A stretch of DNA of 64,000 nucleotides from an uncultured Eubacteriaceae bacterium (lineage in GTDB: Bacteria; Bacillota; Clostridia; Lachnospirales; CAG-274), in assembly GCA_947167715.1 (NCBI GenBank), contig CAMVJD010000012.1, positions 1-64,000 of the forward strand. The letters are read 5' to 3'. Below the pieces are notes generated by a model that was given only the letters and a program-made list of their open reading frames with translations, ran no database searches and was not told the DNA's origin. Position numbers and translations under genes: made by a program. Shown in pieces: positions 1 through 7,198 of the stretch. Positions within the stretch are counted from its first letter, which is position 1; each line of letters starts with the position of its first letter.

Positions 1-1
1 A

Positions 2-121
2 GATTCTTACAAAAAAGTTTTAAGGCTTTTAAAGGGTCTTGTTGACAAGGGTTATGTTACCCAACACGGCAATATCTTCTCTGCCGTACCCGAAAAGGCA
101 AACGAATACATAATGGAATAA
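2..121 (+). CDS. C-terminal fragment of a possible winged-helix protein (clipped by window start)
   Basis: An open frame runs in from the left edge and ends at TAA 119-121, giving 39 residues. The fragment contains LKGLVDKGYVTQHGN followed by a short strand, which looks like the recognition helix and wing of a winged-helix DNA-binding fold (for example BlaI/MarR-like). That reading is weak because most of the protein lies outside the window. It is followed after 52 bases by the DUF6017 gene. A small inverted repeat (TTCGCT/AGCGAA, about 137-151) lies in the gap and may be a weak terminator. Confidence 0.4.
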   Translation, partial: DSYKKVLRLLKGLVDKGYVTQHGNIFSAVPEKANEYIME

Positions 122-173
122 ACAAGGAAATTTAATTCGCTTTCAGCGAAAAAAAATAAGGAGGACAAGCTAT

Positions 174-1358
174 ATGTCAATTTTCAGAATAAAGAAGGAT
201 AAAAATTATACCTGTATGTCAAATCATCACTTACGCAATGCAAACATCAGCTTAAAGGCTATCGGCTTATTATCGGTCATTTTATCAATGCCCGACAATT
301 ACAAGGTCACTATTCAGGGGCTTGCGTATTCAGTGAAAGACGGTGTTTCTTCGGTAAGAAACGGCGTAAATGAACTCATATCGGCGGGCTATATAGTGCG
401 TAGACAGAATAGGTCAACGGACGGCACATTTTGCGAATACGAATATGATGTTTACGAAAACCCTTTAGCAGCTGCCGAGGACAGCACAACAACGATCAGT
501 ATGAGCGAATTTATCAATATAGTATCGGCTGCCGAGAAAACTTCGGGAACGCCCGATTATGCTTCTGCGGAGTATGACTTTGAAGAAAATTTTGACGAAG
601 ATGAAGATTATTCTTTTGACGAGGAATTCCCTGCGGAGTCCCTTGACGAAAAAACAGAAGAAAAAATCGACGAACTTAATGGCAAGGTAGATGCACTTTC
701 GGATGTGCTGGCACAGTTTATGGAAAAGCAGACAGAAATGAACGGTATTCTTGTGAATACACAGGAGCAGCTTATGAACGGCTTTTTGCCGTCATTTCAA
801 AAACTGATTTCGGATGAAATGTCATCGGAAAACTGCACGCATATAAATACTGATAATATAAATACTATGATTTCTTTAAATAAAAATCATATCAATCAAT
901 CTAATACTACTGTAAGAACCAACAGTAACAGCGAGATAGATAGGATCGATAGATATACAGCACCTACGGCAGATATGTCGGTATATAAAAAATACGAGCA
1001 GATCATCAAAGACAACATCGGCTATGACGATTTTGTTATATCCAAGAAGCCATATGAACTTCAGGAAATTGATGAAATTGTTGAGATTATGGTTCAGACG
1101 GTAGCCTTTAATACCGCACCTGTCAGCATAAACGGCAGTCTTATCCCTGCGGAGGTGGTTAAAAGCAGATTTTTAAAGGTCACATACGGCGAAATTGATT
1201 ATGTTCTGGAGTGCTTATCGCGAACTACAACAAAAATTTACAATATCCGTAAATACCTTATTGCCGCTATCTATAACGCAAGAACACAGAACCTCTACTA
1301 TGGTGCGGAAGTCCGCCACGATATGTACGGCGATTTTTCACACAGAAATGAGGGCTGA
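174..1358 (+). CDS. Replication-initiator-like protein with N-terminal HTH and C-terminal DUF6017
   Basis: 394 aa, start ATG preceded by AAGGAGGAC. Residues 1-100 form a helix-turn-helix region (LRNANISLKAIGLLSVILSM, then KDGVSSVRNGVNELISAGY) of the kind found in replisome-organiser/RepA-like proteins of Firmicute mobile elements. Residues 100-270 are acidic, then rich in Asn/Ser/Thr and probably a flexible linker. The last about 120 residues (YKKYEQIIKDNIGYDD to IYNARTQNLYYGAEV) match the DUF6017 domain that usually ends these proteins. By family it probably acts in replication of the excised circular element, but the sequence itself shows only the DNA-binding and DUF domains. It stands first in the element's left operon. 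Confidence 0.75.
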   Translation: MSIFRIKKDKNYTCMSNHHLRNANISLKAIGLLSVILSMPDNYKVTIQGLAYSVKDGVSSVRNGVNELISAGYIVRRQNRSTDGTFCEYEYDVYENPLAAAEDSTTTISMSEFINIVSAAEKTSGTPDYASAEYDFEENFDEDEDYSFDEEFPAESLDEKTEEKIDELNGKVDALSDVLAQFMEKQTEMNGILVNTQEQLMNGFLPSFQKLISDEMSSENCTHINTDNINTMISLNKNHINQSNTTVRTNSNSEIDRIDRYTAPTADMSVYKKYEQIIKDNIGYDDFVISKKPYELQEIDEIVEIMVQTVAFNTAPVSINGSLIPAEVVKSRFLKVTYGEIDYVLECLSRTTTKIYNIRKYLIAAIYNARTQNLYYGAEVRHDMYGDFSHRNEG

Positions 1359-1383
1359 TTATAATATGAGGGAGGAAAAAAAT

Positions 1384-2145
1384 ATGAACGAATTACAGAT
1401 ATTTGAAAATAATGAGTTTGGCAAGATAAGAACAACAAGTATAGATGATAAAGTTTATTTCTGCGGCAGTGATGTTGCAAAGGCACTTGGATACAAGAGA
1501 CCAAGTGATGCAATTTCCGCACATTGCAGGTATACGGTAAATCACAGTATACCTCATCCACAATCACCCAATAAGCAGATTTCAATGCTTTTCATTCCTG
1601 AAGGAGATGTATATCGTCTTATAGTAAACAGCAAGTTACCTTCTGCACTAAAATTCGAAAAGTGGGTATTCGATGAGGTAATACCTTCTATACGCAAGAC
1701 AGGAATGTATGCTGCCATTGATTATTTGCAGTCACCGCAGTTTCTTATTGATGTTGCACATAGGTTGCAGGAAAATCAGGAACAGATAGCAATGCTTGAG
1801 GGAACGGTCGAGGAACTTGCCCCAAAAGCAAGCTATTGTGACATTATTCTCGGCACCGATGACCTTGTACCCATAACTTTAATTGCAAAGGATTACGGGA
1901 AGACTGCACAGTGGTTGAACAGATACCTTGCCGACAAGGGTATTCAGCACAAGGTCTGCGATACCTATGTACTTAACAAAAAGTATGCCGACGAAGGCTA
2001 CACGGGTACAAAAACCTACGCTTATTTTGATTACTGCAACATATATCACAGTAGCATCAAGACCTATTGGACACAGAAAGGCAGAATGTTCATATATGAG
2101 CTGCTTAAAGCGGACGGAATACTTCCCACTATGGAGGCAGCATAA
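1384..2145 (+). CDS. BRO/Ant-type phage antirepressor-like protein
   Basis: 253 aa. Start 1384 is chosen because GGGAGG sits about 9 bases upstream; the frame is open further upstream (overlapping the previous gene) but without a ribosome site. Residues 1-110 are a BRO-N domain (FGKIRTTSIDDKVYFCGSDV, AKALGYKRPSDAI, GDVYRLIVNSKLPSA, FEKWVFDEVIPSIRKTG). The C-terminal half (residues 120-250) resembles the KilA-C/antirepressor domain (DYGKTAQWLNRYLADKGI, YWTQKGRMFIYELLK). Such proteins bind DNA or repressors and lift repression in phages and ICEs. Here it could act on the repressor at 57.1-57.8 kb, which is inference. It ends 2 bases before the next gene. Confidence 0.85.
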   Translation: MNELQIFENNEFGKIRTTSIDDKVYFCGSDVAKALGYKRPSDAISAHCRYTVNHSIPHPQSPNKQISMLFIPEGDVYRLIVNSKLPSALKFEKWVFDEVIPSIRKTGMYAAIDYLQSPQFLIDVAHRLQENQEQIAMLEGTVEELAPKASYCDIILGTDDLVPITLIAKDYGKTAQWLNRYLADKGIQHKVCDTYVLNKKYADEGYTGTKTYAYFDYCNIYHSSIKTYWTQKGRMFIYELLKADGILPTMEAA

Positions 2146-2147
2146 GT

Positions 2148-2645
2148 ATGTTTGACATAAACGATTTAATGAGCCCGAAAGTAAGAGAACAGTTTGATAA
2201 CCTAAGTCACATTAGGAGTCAGGCTGTTTTTTTAGTGCATCTTTTGGACTATACGCAATTCTTTCCCGATGAAGCAGAAGAAATAACAAGATATTGCAAA
2301 GAAACCGCAAATACCGTTTATGATACATCAAAATTCTTGAAAATTAAGCCATATACCGAGTTTATCAAAGATTATGCTGTAAGAACTTGCGACATAAACA
2401 AAGTCAAAGACCTGATAAATGAGTTATGTTCGGGTATTTTACACGAAATGGACAACTTTGATGAAATTATTGATAAGGCTAAAAGTGCCTTTGAAATTGT
2501 CGAGTCCATTGATGACTTTGAATTTACAGACACAATGTATGAACCTAAATCAGAGGACACAAACAAAAAATCGCTTGCGGACATTTTAAAATACAAGGAA
2601 CTTATTGTACCGCCAAAACCTAAAAAGGAGAAAAAGAAAAAATGA
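2148..2645 (+). CDS. Hypothetical protein, helical with Lys-rich tail
   Basis: 165 aa, starting 3 bases after the antirepressor stop, so translationally coupled to it. No recognised family. The sequence looks all-helical (SPKVREQFDNLSHIRSQAVF, EEITRYCKETANTVYDTSKF) and ends in a very basic stretch (PPKPKKEKKKK). The basic tail suggests contact with nucleic acid or membrane lipid, but no function can be assigned. It is the last full-size gene before the 240-base structured gap in front of the transfer operon. Confidence 0.7.
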   Translation: MFDINDLMSPKVREQFDNLSHIRSQAVFLVHLLDYTQFFPDEAEEITRYCKETANTVYDTSKFLKIKPYTEFIKDYAVRTCDINKVKDLINELCSGILHEMDNFDEIIDKAKSAFEIVESIDDFEFTDTMYEPKSEDTNKKSLADILKYKELIVPPKPKKEKKKK

Positions 2646-2782
2646 CAATTAAAGAAATTCGGGTGAGATCGCCCACAAATAGACTTGACGGAAAACATTT
2701 TCGGAAAATACTGACTAATAGGATGACAAAAATAATTTTACACATTTGCTTAACGGCTCTGATTGCTATTTTCCGCCTTTAG
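2642..2782 (+). CDS. Possible 46-aa small ORF coupled to the preceding gene
   Basis: An ATGA overlap places an ATG (2642) on the stop of the previous gene. The frame encodes 46 residues, basic at first and then hydrophobic (TKIILHICLTALIAIFRL), stopping at 2782. It could be a small membrane peptide. The second half lies in the long inverted repeat that fills this gap, so the frame may be a by-product of that structure. No homology recognised. Confidence 0.25.
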   Translation: MTIKEIRVRSPTNRLDGKHFRKILTNRMTKIILHICLTALIAIFRL

Positions 2783-2866
2783 GCGGAAGAATACGCATGG
2801 TCGCCTACAAATGTGCCGCCTTCCGGCTAAAATTATTTTTGCCTTTAGAATTTAATCAGTATTTTC
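2703..2866. repeat. Long imperfect inverted repeat with central hairpin, upstream of the transfer operon
   Basis: The left arm (GAAAATACTGA from about 2704, then ACAAAAATAATTTTA about 2727-2740) is mirrored by the right arm (TAAAATTATTTTTGC from 2828, then TCAGTATTTTC to 2866). A perfect 7-bp hairpin TTCCGCC/GGCGGAA with loop TTTA lies inside at 2771-2788, and ACATTTG/CAAATGT pairs between the arms. It sits just before the PcfB ribosome site. It could be an oriT, a leader RNA controlling the transfer operon, or a MITE-like relic; the sequence does not decide between these. Confidence 0.55.
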
Positions 2867-2886
2867 ACAATTAGGGAGGGACTTAA

Positions 2887-3345
2887 ATGCTTGAAGAACA
2901 AGGGCGCGGAGTGTTAAAACACGGTGCGGCAAAGTTTTTCGGCTGGATGTTTTCTGTTCTGAAAAAATCGTATACACATTTAAGGGACAAGTCAAATCAT
3001 AACAAAGACGAATCGGGCAAGAAAAGCGTTAAAGAACTTGTACGCAAGGGGCGCGATCTGGAACTGACAGAGTATATCCAAGAAAAGGACAGACTCAAAG
3101 ATATATGCAGACAGCTTAAAAAGCAAGGTATAGCATTCGCTGTCAAAAAGGAGAATGACGGGGCATACAAGATTTTATATCAGCGTAAGGATGCAACATT
3201 AGTAACATGGGCTATCGAAAACGCCTATATGAAAGAGTTGAAGCCGAAAACTCCGCTAAAAGAGATTTTAAAGCGTAACAAGCAGCTTGTAGAGGATAAC
3301 AAGATAGATGCACCCTTAAAACACAAGGAGATAGGCGCACGATGA
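2887..3345 (+). CDS. pcfB: PcfB-family (DUF3801) conjugation protein
   Basis: 152 aa with strong ribosome site GGGAGGG 8 bases before ATG. It matches the PcfB/DUF3801 family of Gram-positive transfer modules: N-terminal basic segment (LKHGAAKFFGWMFSVLKKSY), middle region LTEYIQEKDRLKDICRQLKK, then GIAFAVKKENDGAYKILYQR and a basic C-terminus. In pCF10-type systems PcfB works next to the PcfC coupling protein in preparing DNA for transfer; that role is family knowledge. It overlaps the VirD4 gene by 4 bases (ATGA), as expected for that pairing. Confidence 0.8.
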   Translation: MLEEQGRGVLKHGAAKFFGWMFSVLKKSYTHLRDKSNHNKDESGKKSVKELVRKGRDLELTEYIQEKDRLKDICRQLKKQGIAFAVKKENDGAYKILYQRKDATLVTWAIENAYMKELKPKTPLKEILKRNKQLVEDNKIDAPLKHKEIGAR

Positions 3346-5198
3346 AATCTAAAATAGCTTTTATGATCATCTGCGGTGCGCTTGTCTTTGGTGTCGGCAA
3401 TAACTGTGCTTATAACTATATGCACTCACAAGCCACCGATATAGGCGGTAAGTTGGAAGATGTTTCAACAGGGCTTGAACGCATAGACAAAGAATTCTAT
3501 ATATTCGATTTAAAATCACTCGGAGCAGGCTGTTTATGCCTGTTTTTTTATTCCCTCGGCTGTATATATGCTATCTTTTGCAAAAGAAATACAATGCCCG
3601 GCAGGGAACACGGTTCCGCCGAATGGGGAACAGCAAAGGATATAGCAAAATTTAAGGACAGCAAATTTGATAACAATATGCTGCTTACCGCTACCGAGTG
3701 GATGAGCCTGAACACAAGGCAGACGATGCGTAATAACAATATTCTTGTTATAGGCGGTTCGGGTTCGGGTAAAACAAGATTTTTCTTAAAGCCTAATTTA
3801 TTGCAAATGCACTGTTCTTATGTAATAACAGACCCGAAGGGTACTGTACTTAACGAGGTCGGGAAGGTTTTAGCAGACGCAGGCTATAAAATCAAGGTAT
3901 TCAATACCGTGGACTTTTCAAAGAGTATGCACTATAACCCATTCACTTTTATAAAGACGGAAGCCGATATAAAGGTGTTTGTCGATATATTGATAACTTC
4001 AACAAAGGAAAAGGGCGAAAAATCATCAGATCCCTTTTGGGAAAATGCAGAAAGGCTGCTATATATGGCATTGATAGGCTACATAATCTATGTACTGCCA
4101 AAAGAAGAACATAACTTCGCATCTTTATTGAGTCTTATAAACTCAATGGAAGTAAGAGAAGATGACGAGACATTTATGAATGCCGTTGATTACGCCTTTG
4201 AGGAATTGGAGATAGGCACAAAAGCGTTTAGTGAAAAACGAAACAGACCTATTGGTGATGAGAGTAAAATTTTAGAGCCACAGCCCGAACATTTTGCCTT
4301 ATTGCAATATAAGAAATACAAATTGGCAGCGGGCAAGACAGCTAAAAGTATTCTTATTTCCTGCGGTGTACGCTTATCGGCATTTGACATCAAGGAAGTC
4401 AGGGATATGACAATGTATGACGAAATGAATTTAAGCACTCTCGGAGATGAGAAGCAGATCTTATTTATCGTTATTGATGATAAGGTCACTACATTTAACT
4501 TCTTGGCAAATATGATGTACAGCCAATTATTCAAGGAATTGTGCGATAAAGCCGATAACCACTACGGCGGTAGGCTGCCCGTACACGTCAGATGTATGCT
4601 TGACGAGTTTGCCAACATTGGTCAAATACCGAACTTTGAAAAAATCATTTCAATAATAAGGTCGCGCGAAATATCCGTTGATGTTATTGTCCAAAATATG
4701 GCACAGATCGAAGCATTGTACGACAAACAGGCAGGCACATTGGTCGGCAACTGTGACACTACTCTTTTCCTCGGTTCGGGAGAAAACTCCACTATGAAAA
4801 ATATATCCGAGAGAGTCGGTAAAGCTACCATTGACCACCGTTCAAGCAGTACCACAAAAGGACAGCAGGGTTCGTTCAGCCTGCAAAATCAGATACTTGG
4901 GCGTGAACTTATCACTCCCGATGAAGTGGGAAGGCTTAACAATAATGAGTGCATTTTATTCATCCGAGGTTTAAAGCCTTTTAAGTCCAAAAAATATGAT
5001 TTGACTAAACATCCAAACTATCGAAAAACAGGAGACTACAGAAAAGAATTTTTGTTTGACATAGGAAAATACAATGCCAAGCAAGAAGCAAGAAGGTCTG
5101 AACAGGAAAAATCAAGCAATGATATAAACATCGAAGATTATCTGCTTGACGATAAAGACCTTGAAATTTTGGAAAACAAATTACAAACTACGGGATAA
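3342..5198 (+). CDS. VirD4/TraG-type coupling ATPase (CD1115 family)
   Basis: 618 aa. Two N-terminal membrane segments (about residues 3-20 and 60-80), then the ATPase body: Walker A GGSGSGKT at 138-145 and Walker B around D421-E422 (MLDEFANIG), followed by the expected VIVQNMAQIEALY segment. This is the inner-membrane coupling protein that docks the relaxase-DNA complex on the secretion channel. It starts in an ATGA overlap with PcfB and is followed by a G-C hairpin with a T run at its stop codon, then the pilin gene. Length and motif order are normal for the family. Confidence 0.93.
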   Translation: MKSKIAFMIICGALVFGVGNNCAYNYMHSQATDIGGKLEDVSTGLERIDKEFYIFDLKSLGAGCLCLFFYSLGCIYAIFCKRNTMPGREHGSAEWGTAKDIAKFKDSKFDNNMLLTATEWMSLNTRQTMRNNNILVIGGSGSGKTRFFLKPNLLQMHCSYVITDPKGTVLNEVGKVLADAGYKIKVFNTVDFSKSMHYNPFTFIKTEADIKVFVDILITSTKEKGEKSSDPFWENAERLLYMALIGYIIYVLPKEEHNFASLLSLINSMEVREDDETFMNAVDYAFEELEIGTKAFSEKRNRPIGDESKILEPQPEHFALLQYKKYKLAAGKTAKSILISCGVRLSAFDIKEVRDMTMYDEMNLSTLGDEKQILFIVIDDKVTTFNFLANMMYSQLFKELCDKADNHYGGRLPVHVRCMLDEFANIGQIPNFEKIISIIRSREISVDVIVQNMAQIEALYDKQAGTLVGNCDTTLFLGSGENSTMKNISERVGKATIDHRSSSTTKGQQGSFSLQNQILGRELITPDEVGRLNNNECILFIRGLKPFKSKKYDLTKHPNYRKTGDYRKEFLFDIGKYNAKQEARRSEQEKSSNDINIEDYLLDDKDLEILENKLQTTG

Positions 5199-5233
5199 GC
5201 TGTCGGGAAATGGGGATTTTTCGGCAGTTTTTT
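5197..5233 (+). terminator. Weak intrinsic terminator or attenuator after VirD4
   Basis: AAGCTGTCG (5197-5205) can pair with CGGCAGTTT (5222-5230), with two G-U pairs, followed by TTTTTT. The stem begins on the VirD4 stop codon. As it lies within the transfer operon it is more likely to tune than to stop transcription. Confidence 0.5.
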
Positions 5234-5269
5234 CATACAAAAATTAAAAAATTCAGGAGGACAAAATTT

Positions 5270-5623
5270 ATGAGAGAAAATATGTTAAGTGTAAGAAAGA
5301 ATAAAGAAGCCGCAAGAAAGGCGGCAACAGAAAAGGTTGCAAGAATTATGGTGAGTACAGCGGTGCTTATGGTTACGGCATTTGCGGTAAATGTATTCGC
5401 AGGCGACGGCGGCGATGCCATTACTACGGCAAAGAACCTTTTAAGCAAGGCAGCGACTGCAGGCGGTGGCTTATGGGCTGTATGGGGACTTGTAACACTC
5501 GGTATGAGCATCAAGGACAGTAACGGCCCCGGTATCGGTAATGCGATATGGCAGATATTAGGTGGCGCAATTATTATTGCAGCGGGTGTAGCTATCGGCG
5601 CACTTGACCTTACAATGGCTTAA
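5270..5623 (+). CDS. VirB2/TrbC-like (Maff2-type) pilin subunit
   Basis: 117 aa. Start 5270 is chosen for the CAGGAGGACA site just upstream; an in-frame upstream start at 5210 lies in the terminator hairpin and lacks one. The protein has a basic N-terminus, a signal-like hydrophobic segment ending in NVFAGDGGD, then two hydrophobic segments around a glycine-rich turn (GGGLWAVWGLVTLGMSI and GGAIIIAAGVAIGA). This is the layout of small VirB2/TrbC pilins and of the Maff2 family in clostridial ICEs. It would form the extracellular or membrane conduit subunit. Paired hairpins directly downstream suggest it is made in excess over the rest of the channel. Confidence 0.75.
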   Translation: MRENMLSVRKNKEAARKAATEKVARIMVSTAVLMVTAFAVNVFAGDGGDAITTAKNLLSKAATAGGGLWAVWGLVTLGMSIKDSNGPGIGNAIWQILGGAIIIAAGVAIGALDLTMA

Positions 5624-5670
5624 TAAGCTGATTTGAGGATGTTTATATCCCAAAAACAGAACATAAAATT

Positions 5671-5726
5671 TGTTTGGCAGATAATAAAAATATGGCAGAT
5701 TATTGACACCTATCATCTGCCAAACA
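5671..5726 (+). promoter_or_regulatory. Perfect 12-bp inverted repeat between pilin and VirB6 genes
   Basis: TGTTTGGCAGAT (5671-5682) and ATCTGCCAAACA (5715-5726) form a perfect 12-bp stem. A second TGGCAGAT copy (about 5693-5700) lies in the loop, so the right arm could pair with either, which allows two alternative folds. It directly precedes the terminator-like hairpin at 5733. Confidence 0.6.
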
Positions 5727-5732
5727 CACTCG

Positions 5733-5763
5733 GGCGGTCGGTAAAATTTCGGCCGCCTTTTTT
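5733..5763 (+). terminator. Intrinsic terminator between pilin and downstream channel genes
   Basis: GGCGGTCG (5733-5740) pairs with CGGCCGCC (5750-5757) in an 8-bp G-C-rich stem with one G-U pair, followed by TTTTTT. It ends only 14 bases before the VirB6 start. Partial read-through would give high pilin and lower channel-protein levels. Confidence 0.75.
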
Positions 5764-5777
5764 GAAAGGAGACGCAA

Positions 5778-6620
5778 ATGAGTTTTATAGAAGTTATGAT
5801 CTCGGACTTATGCAATCTCTCCCTTGAAAACGGCTTTGCAACGAGCCTTACAAAAACTTTAGCTGAATACAACAGCGGAACGAACAGTACCATTGTGGGT
5901 TTAATGAAAGGTACAGTCTATGCGGTGGGCGCATCACTTCTTACCCTGTTTATGCTGCTTGAATTGGTAGCTATGATAAACAGAACAAACGGCGGCGAAA
6001 GCGGTTTGGGCAGTATCAAGCTGCCTGCACACATACTTATAAAGTTTGGTGTATTCGCCATTGTTTTTACTCATATACCCGCACTGCTAAACGGTATAGA
6101 AGCAACAATGGTTTCAATCGGCAGCGGTATGATAGCCGATTATAACTTCGGTGTCGGTATTGATTCCGGTCAGGTATCAACATTAGCAGATGCTATAAAT
6201 AATCTCGGCTTTTTCGACCGTACCTTTACCTACATAGTTATTTTTGTGTGTTGGCTGTTCGTCCACTTTGTTGAGGGCATTTTAAGCATTACGGTAGTTT
6301 TCAGAGCCTTTGAATTATGGCTGATGATGCTTTTATCGCCTATACCGCTTGCGACACTTGCTTCACAGGATTTCAGACAGACCGCGATAAACTTCCTTAA
6401 AAGTTTTACGGCGGTATGTTTGCAGGGAACGGCTATTGTGGCGTGCTTTTTGATATATCAAGCACTTATGGGCAGTTTCGTTACAAGTTATACGGCGGGT
6501 ATGGATGCAAGCACGTTTGTAAACTCATTCCTGCTTCAAAATATCATATATACCGCAGTTTTGGCGGTATCGGTGTTTTCAAGCGGTAAAATAGTTAAGC
6601 AGATAATGGGGGCGATGTAA
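5778..6620 (+). CDS. VirB6/TrbL-like channel membrane protein (CD1112-type)
   Basis: 280 aa, start with AAAGGAG site. Several long hydrophobic segments (AVGASLLTLFMLLELVAMI, ILIKFGVFAIVFTHIPALL, YIVIFVCWLFVHFVEGIL, LWLMMLLSPIPLATLA, FLIYQALMGSFV, IIYTAVLAVSVFSSGKI) give a polytopic inner-membrane protein of the TrbL/VirB6 type, the translocation-channel base of Gram-positive T4SS. The conserved LSPIPLA turn is typical of the family. Its stop overlaps the PrgI start by one base (TAATG). Confidence 0.85.
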   Translation: MSFIEVMISDLCNLSLENGFATSLTKTLAEYNSGTNSTIVGLMKGTVYAVGASLLTLFMLLELVAMINRTNGGESGLGSIKLPAHILIKFGVFAIVFTHIPALLNGIEATMVSIGSGMIADYNFGVGIDSGQVSTLADAINNLGFFDRTFTYIVIFVCWLFVHFVEGILSITVVFRAFELWLMMLLSPIPLATLASQDFRQTAINFLKSFTAVCLQGTAIVACFLIYQALMGSFVTSYTAGMDASTFVNSFLLQNIIYTAVLAVSVFSSGKIVKQIMGAM

Positions 6621-7198
6621 TGAGTATAGAAGTCAGAGTACCGGAGGAAATAAAAGACTATAAAGAGTCTATCATAGCAGGATTGTCGATAAGGCAGTTA
6701 GCCTGCGGTGCGTTTGCATTTGGGTGCGGAATACCTACATTTTTGTTGCTTCGCAATATAGATATGGATCTCGCCACTTACGCAACAATGGCTGCGGTCG
6801 CACCCGCGTTTTGTGTGGGCTTTATCCGCAAAGGCGGTTATACCTTTGAAAAGTATATGAAGATCAAACTTAAAGCTGTGTTCGGCAGAAACAAAAGAAA
6901 ATATGAAACGGTAGGCATAGCTCCGCCGATAGAGGTCGAGGAATATCGTGCATATTATCAGCAGTTAGCAGCCGAACAAGCTAAATCGGAGGAACAGCAG
7001 AAAGGGGGAAATAAGGTTGTTCATACCAAAGGAGAACGAAATACAAAGAAAGTACAAAGAAAAAAACAGAGAGAGTATGAGATTGTTGAAATCTCAAAAA
7101 CGCGCCATAAAAGAGCGAGAAAAACAGCGTATAAAGCAATTAAGAAGTCAGCAGGCTTTGATAGAAAAGAAAAATTTAAAAAAGAAGAAGCGTGCTAA
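6620..7198 (+). CDS. PrgI-family T4SS membrane protein with unusual basic C-terminal tail
   Basis: 192 aa. The first about 120 residues are a typical PrgI domain: VRVPEEIKDYKESIIAGLS, two membrane segments (LACGAFAFGCGIPTFLLL; MAAVAPAFCVGFI), and the GGYTFEKYMKIKLKAVF motif. PrgI is the small membrane partner encoded before VirB4 in Gram-positive T4SS. From residue about 130 the sequence is a highly basic, low-complexity tail (KKVQRKKQREYE, KTRHKRARKTAYKAIKK), and the last about 180 bases are also read in another frame as the start of VirB4. The tail may be a consequence of that overlap. Confidence 0.85.
   Translation: MSIEVRVPEEIKDYKESIIAGLSIRQLACGAFAFGCGIPTFLLLRNIDMDLATYATMAAVAPAFCVGFIRKGGYTFEKYMKIKLKAVFGRNKRKYETVGIAPPIEVEEYRAYYQQLAAEQAKSEEQQKGGNKVVHTKGERNTKKVQRKKQREYEIVEISKTRHKRARKTAYKAIKKSAGFDRKEKFKKEEAC

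Noticed and set aside
1195-1383. Upstream extension of the antirepressor frame
   Set aside because: Overlaps the previous gene and lacks a ribosome site; GGGAGG fits start 1384.
5633-5827. 64-codon frame between pilin and VirB6 genes
   Set aside because: Covers two regulatory hairpins and the VirB6 start in another frame; no ribosome site.
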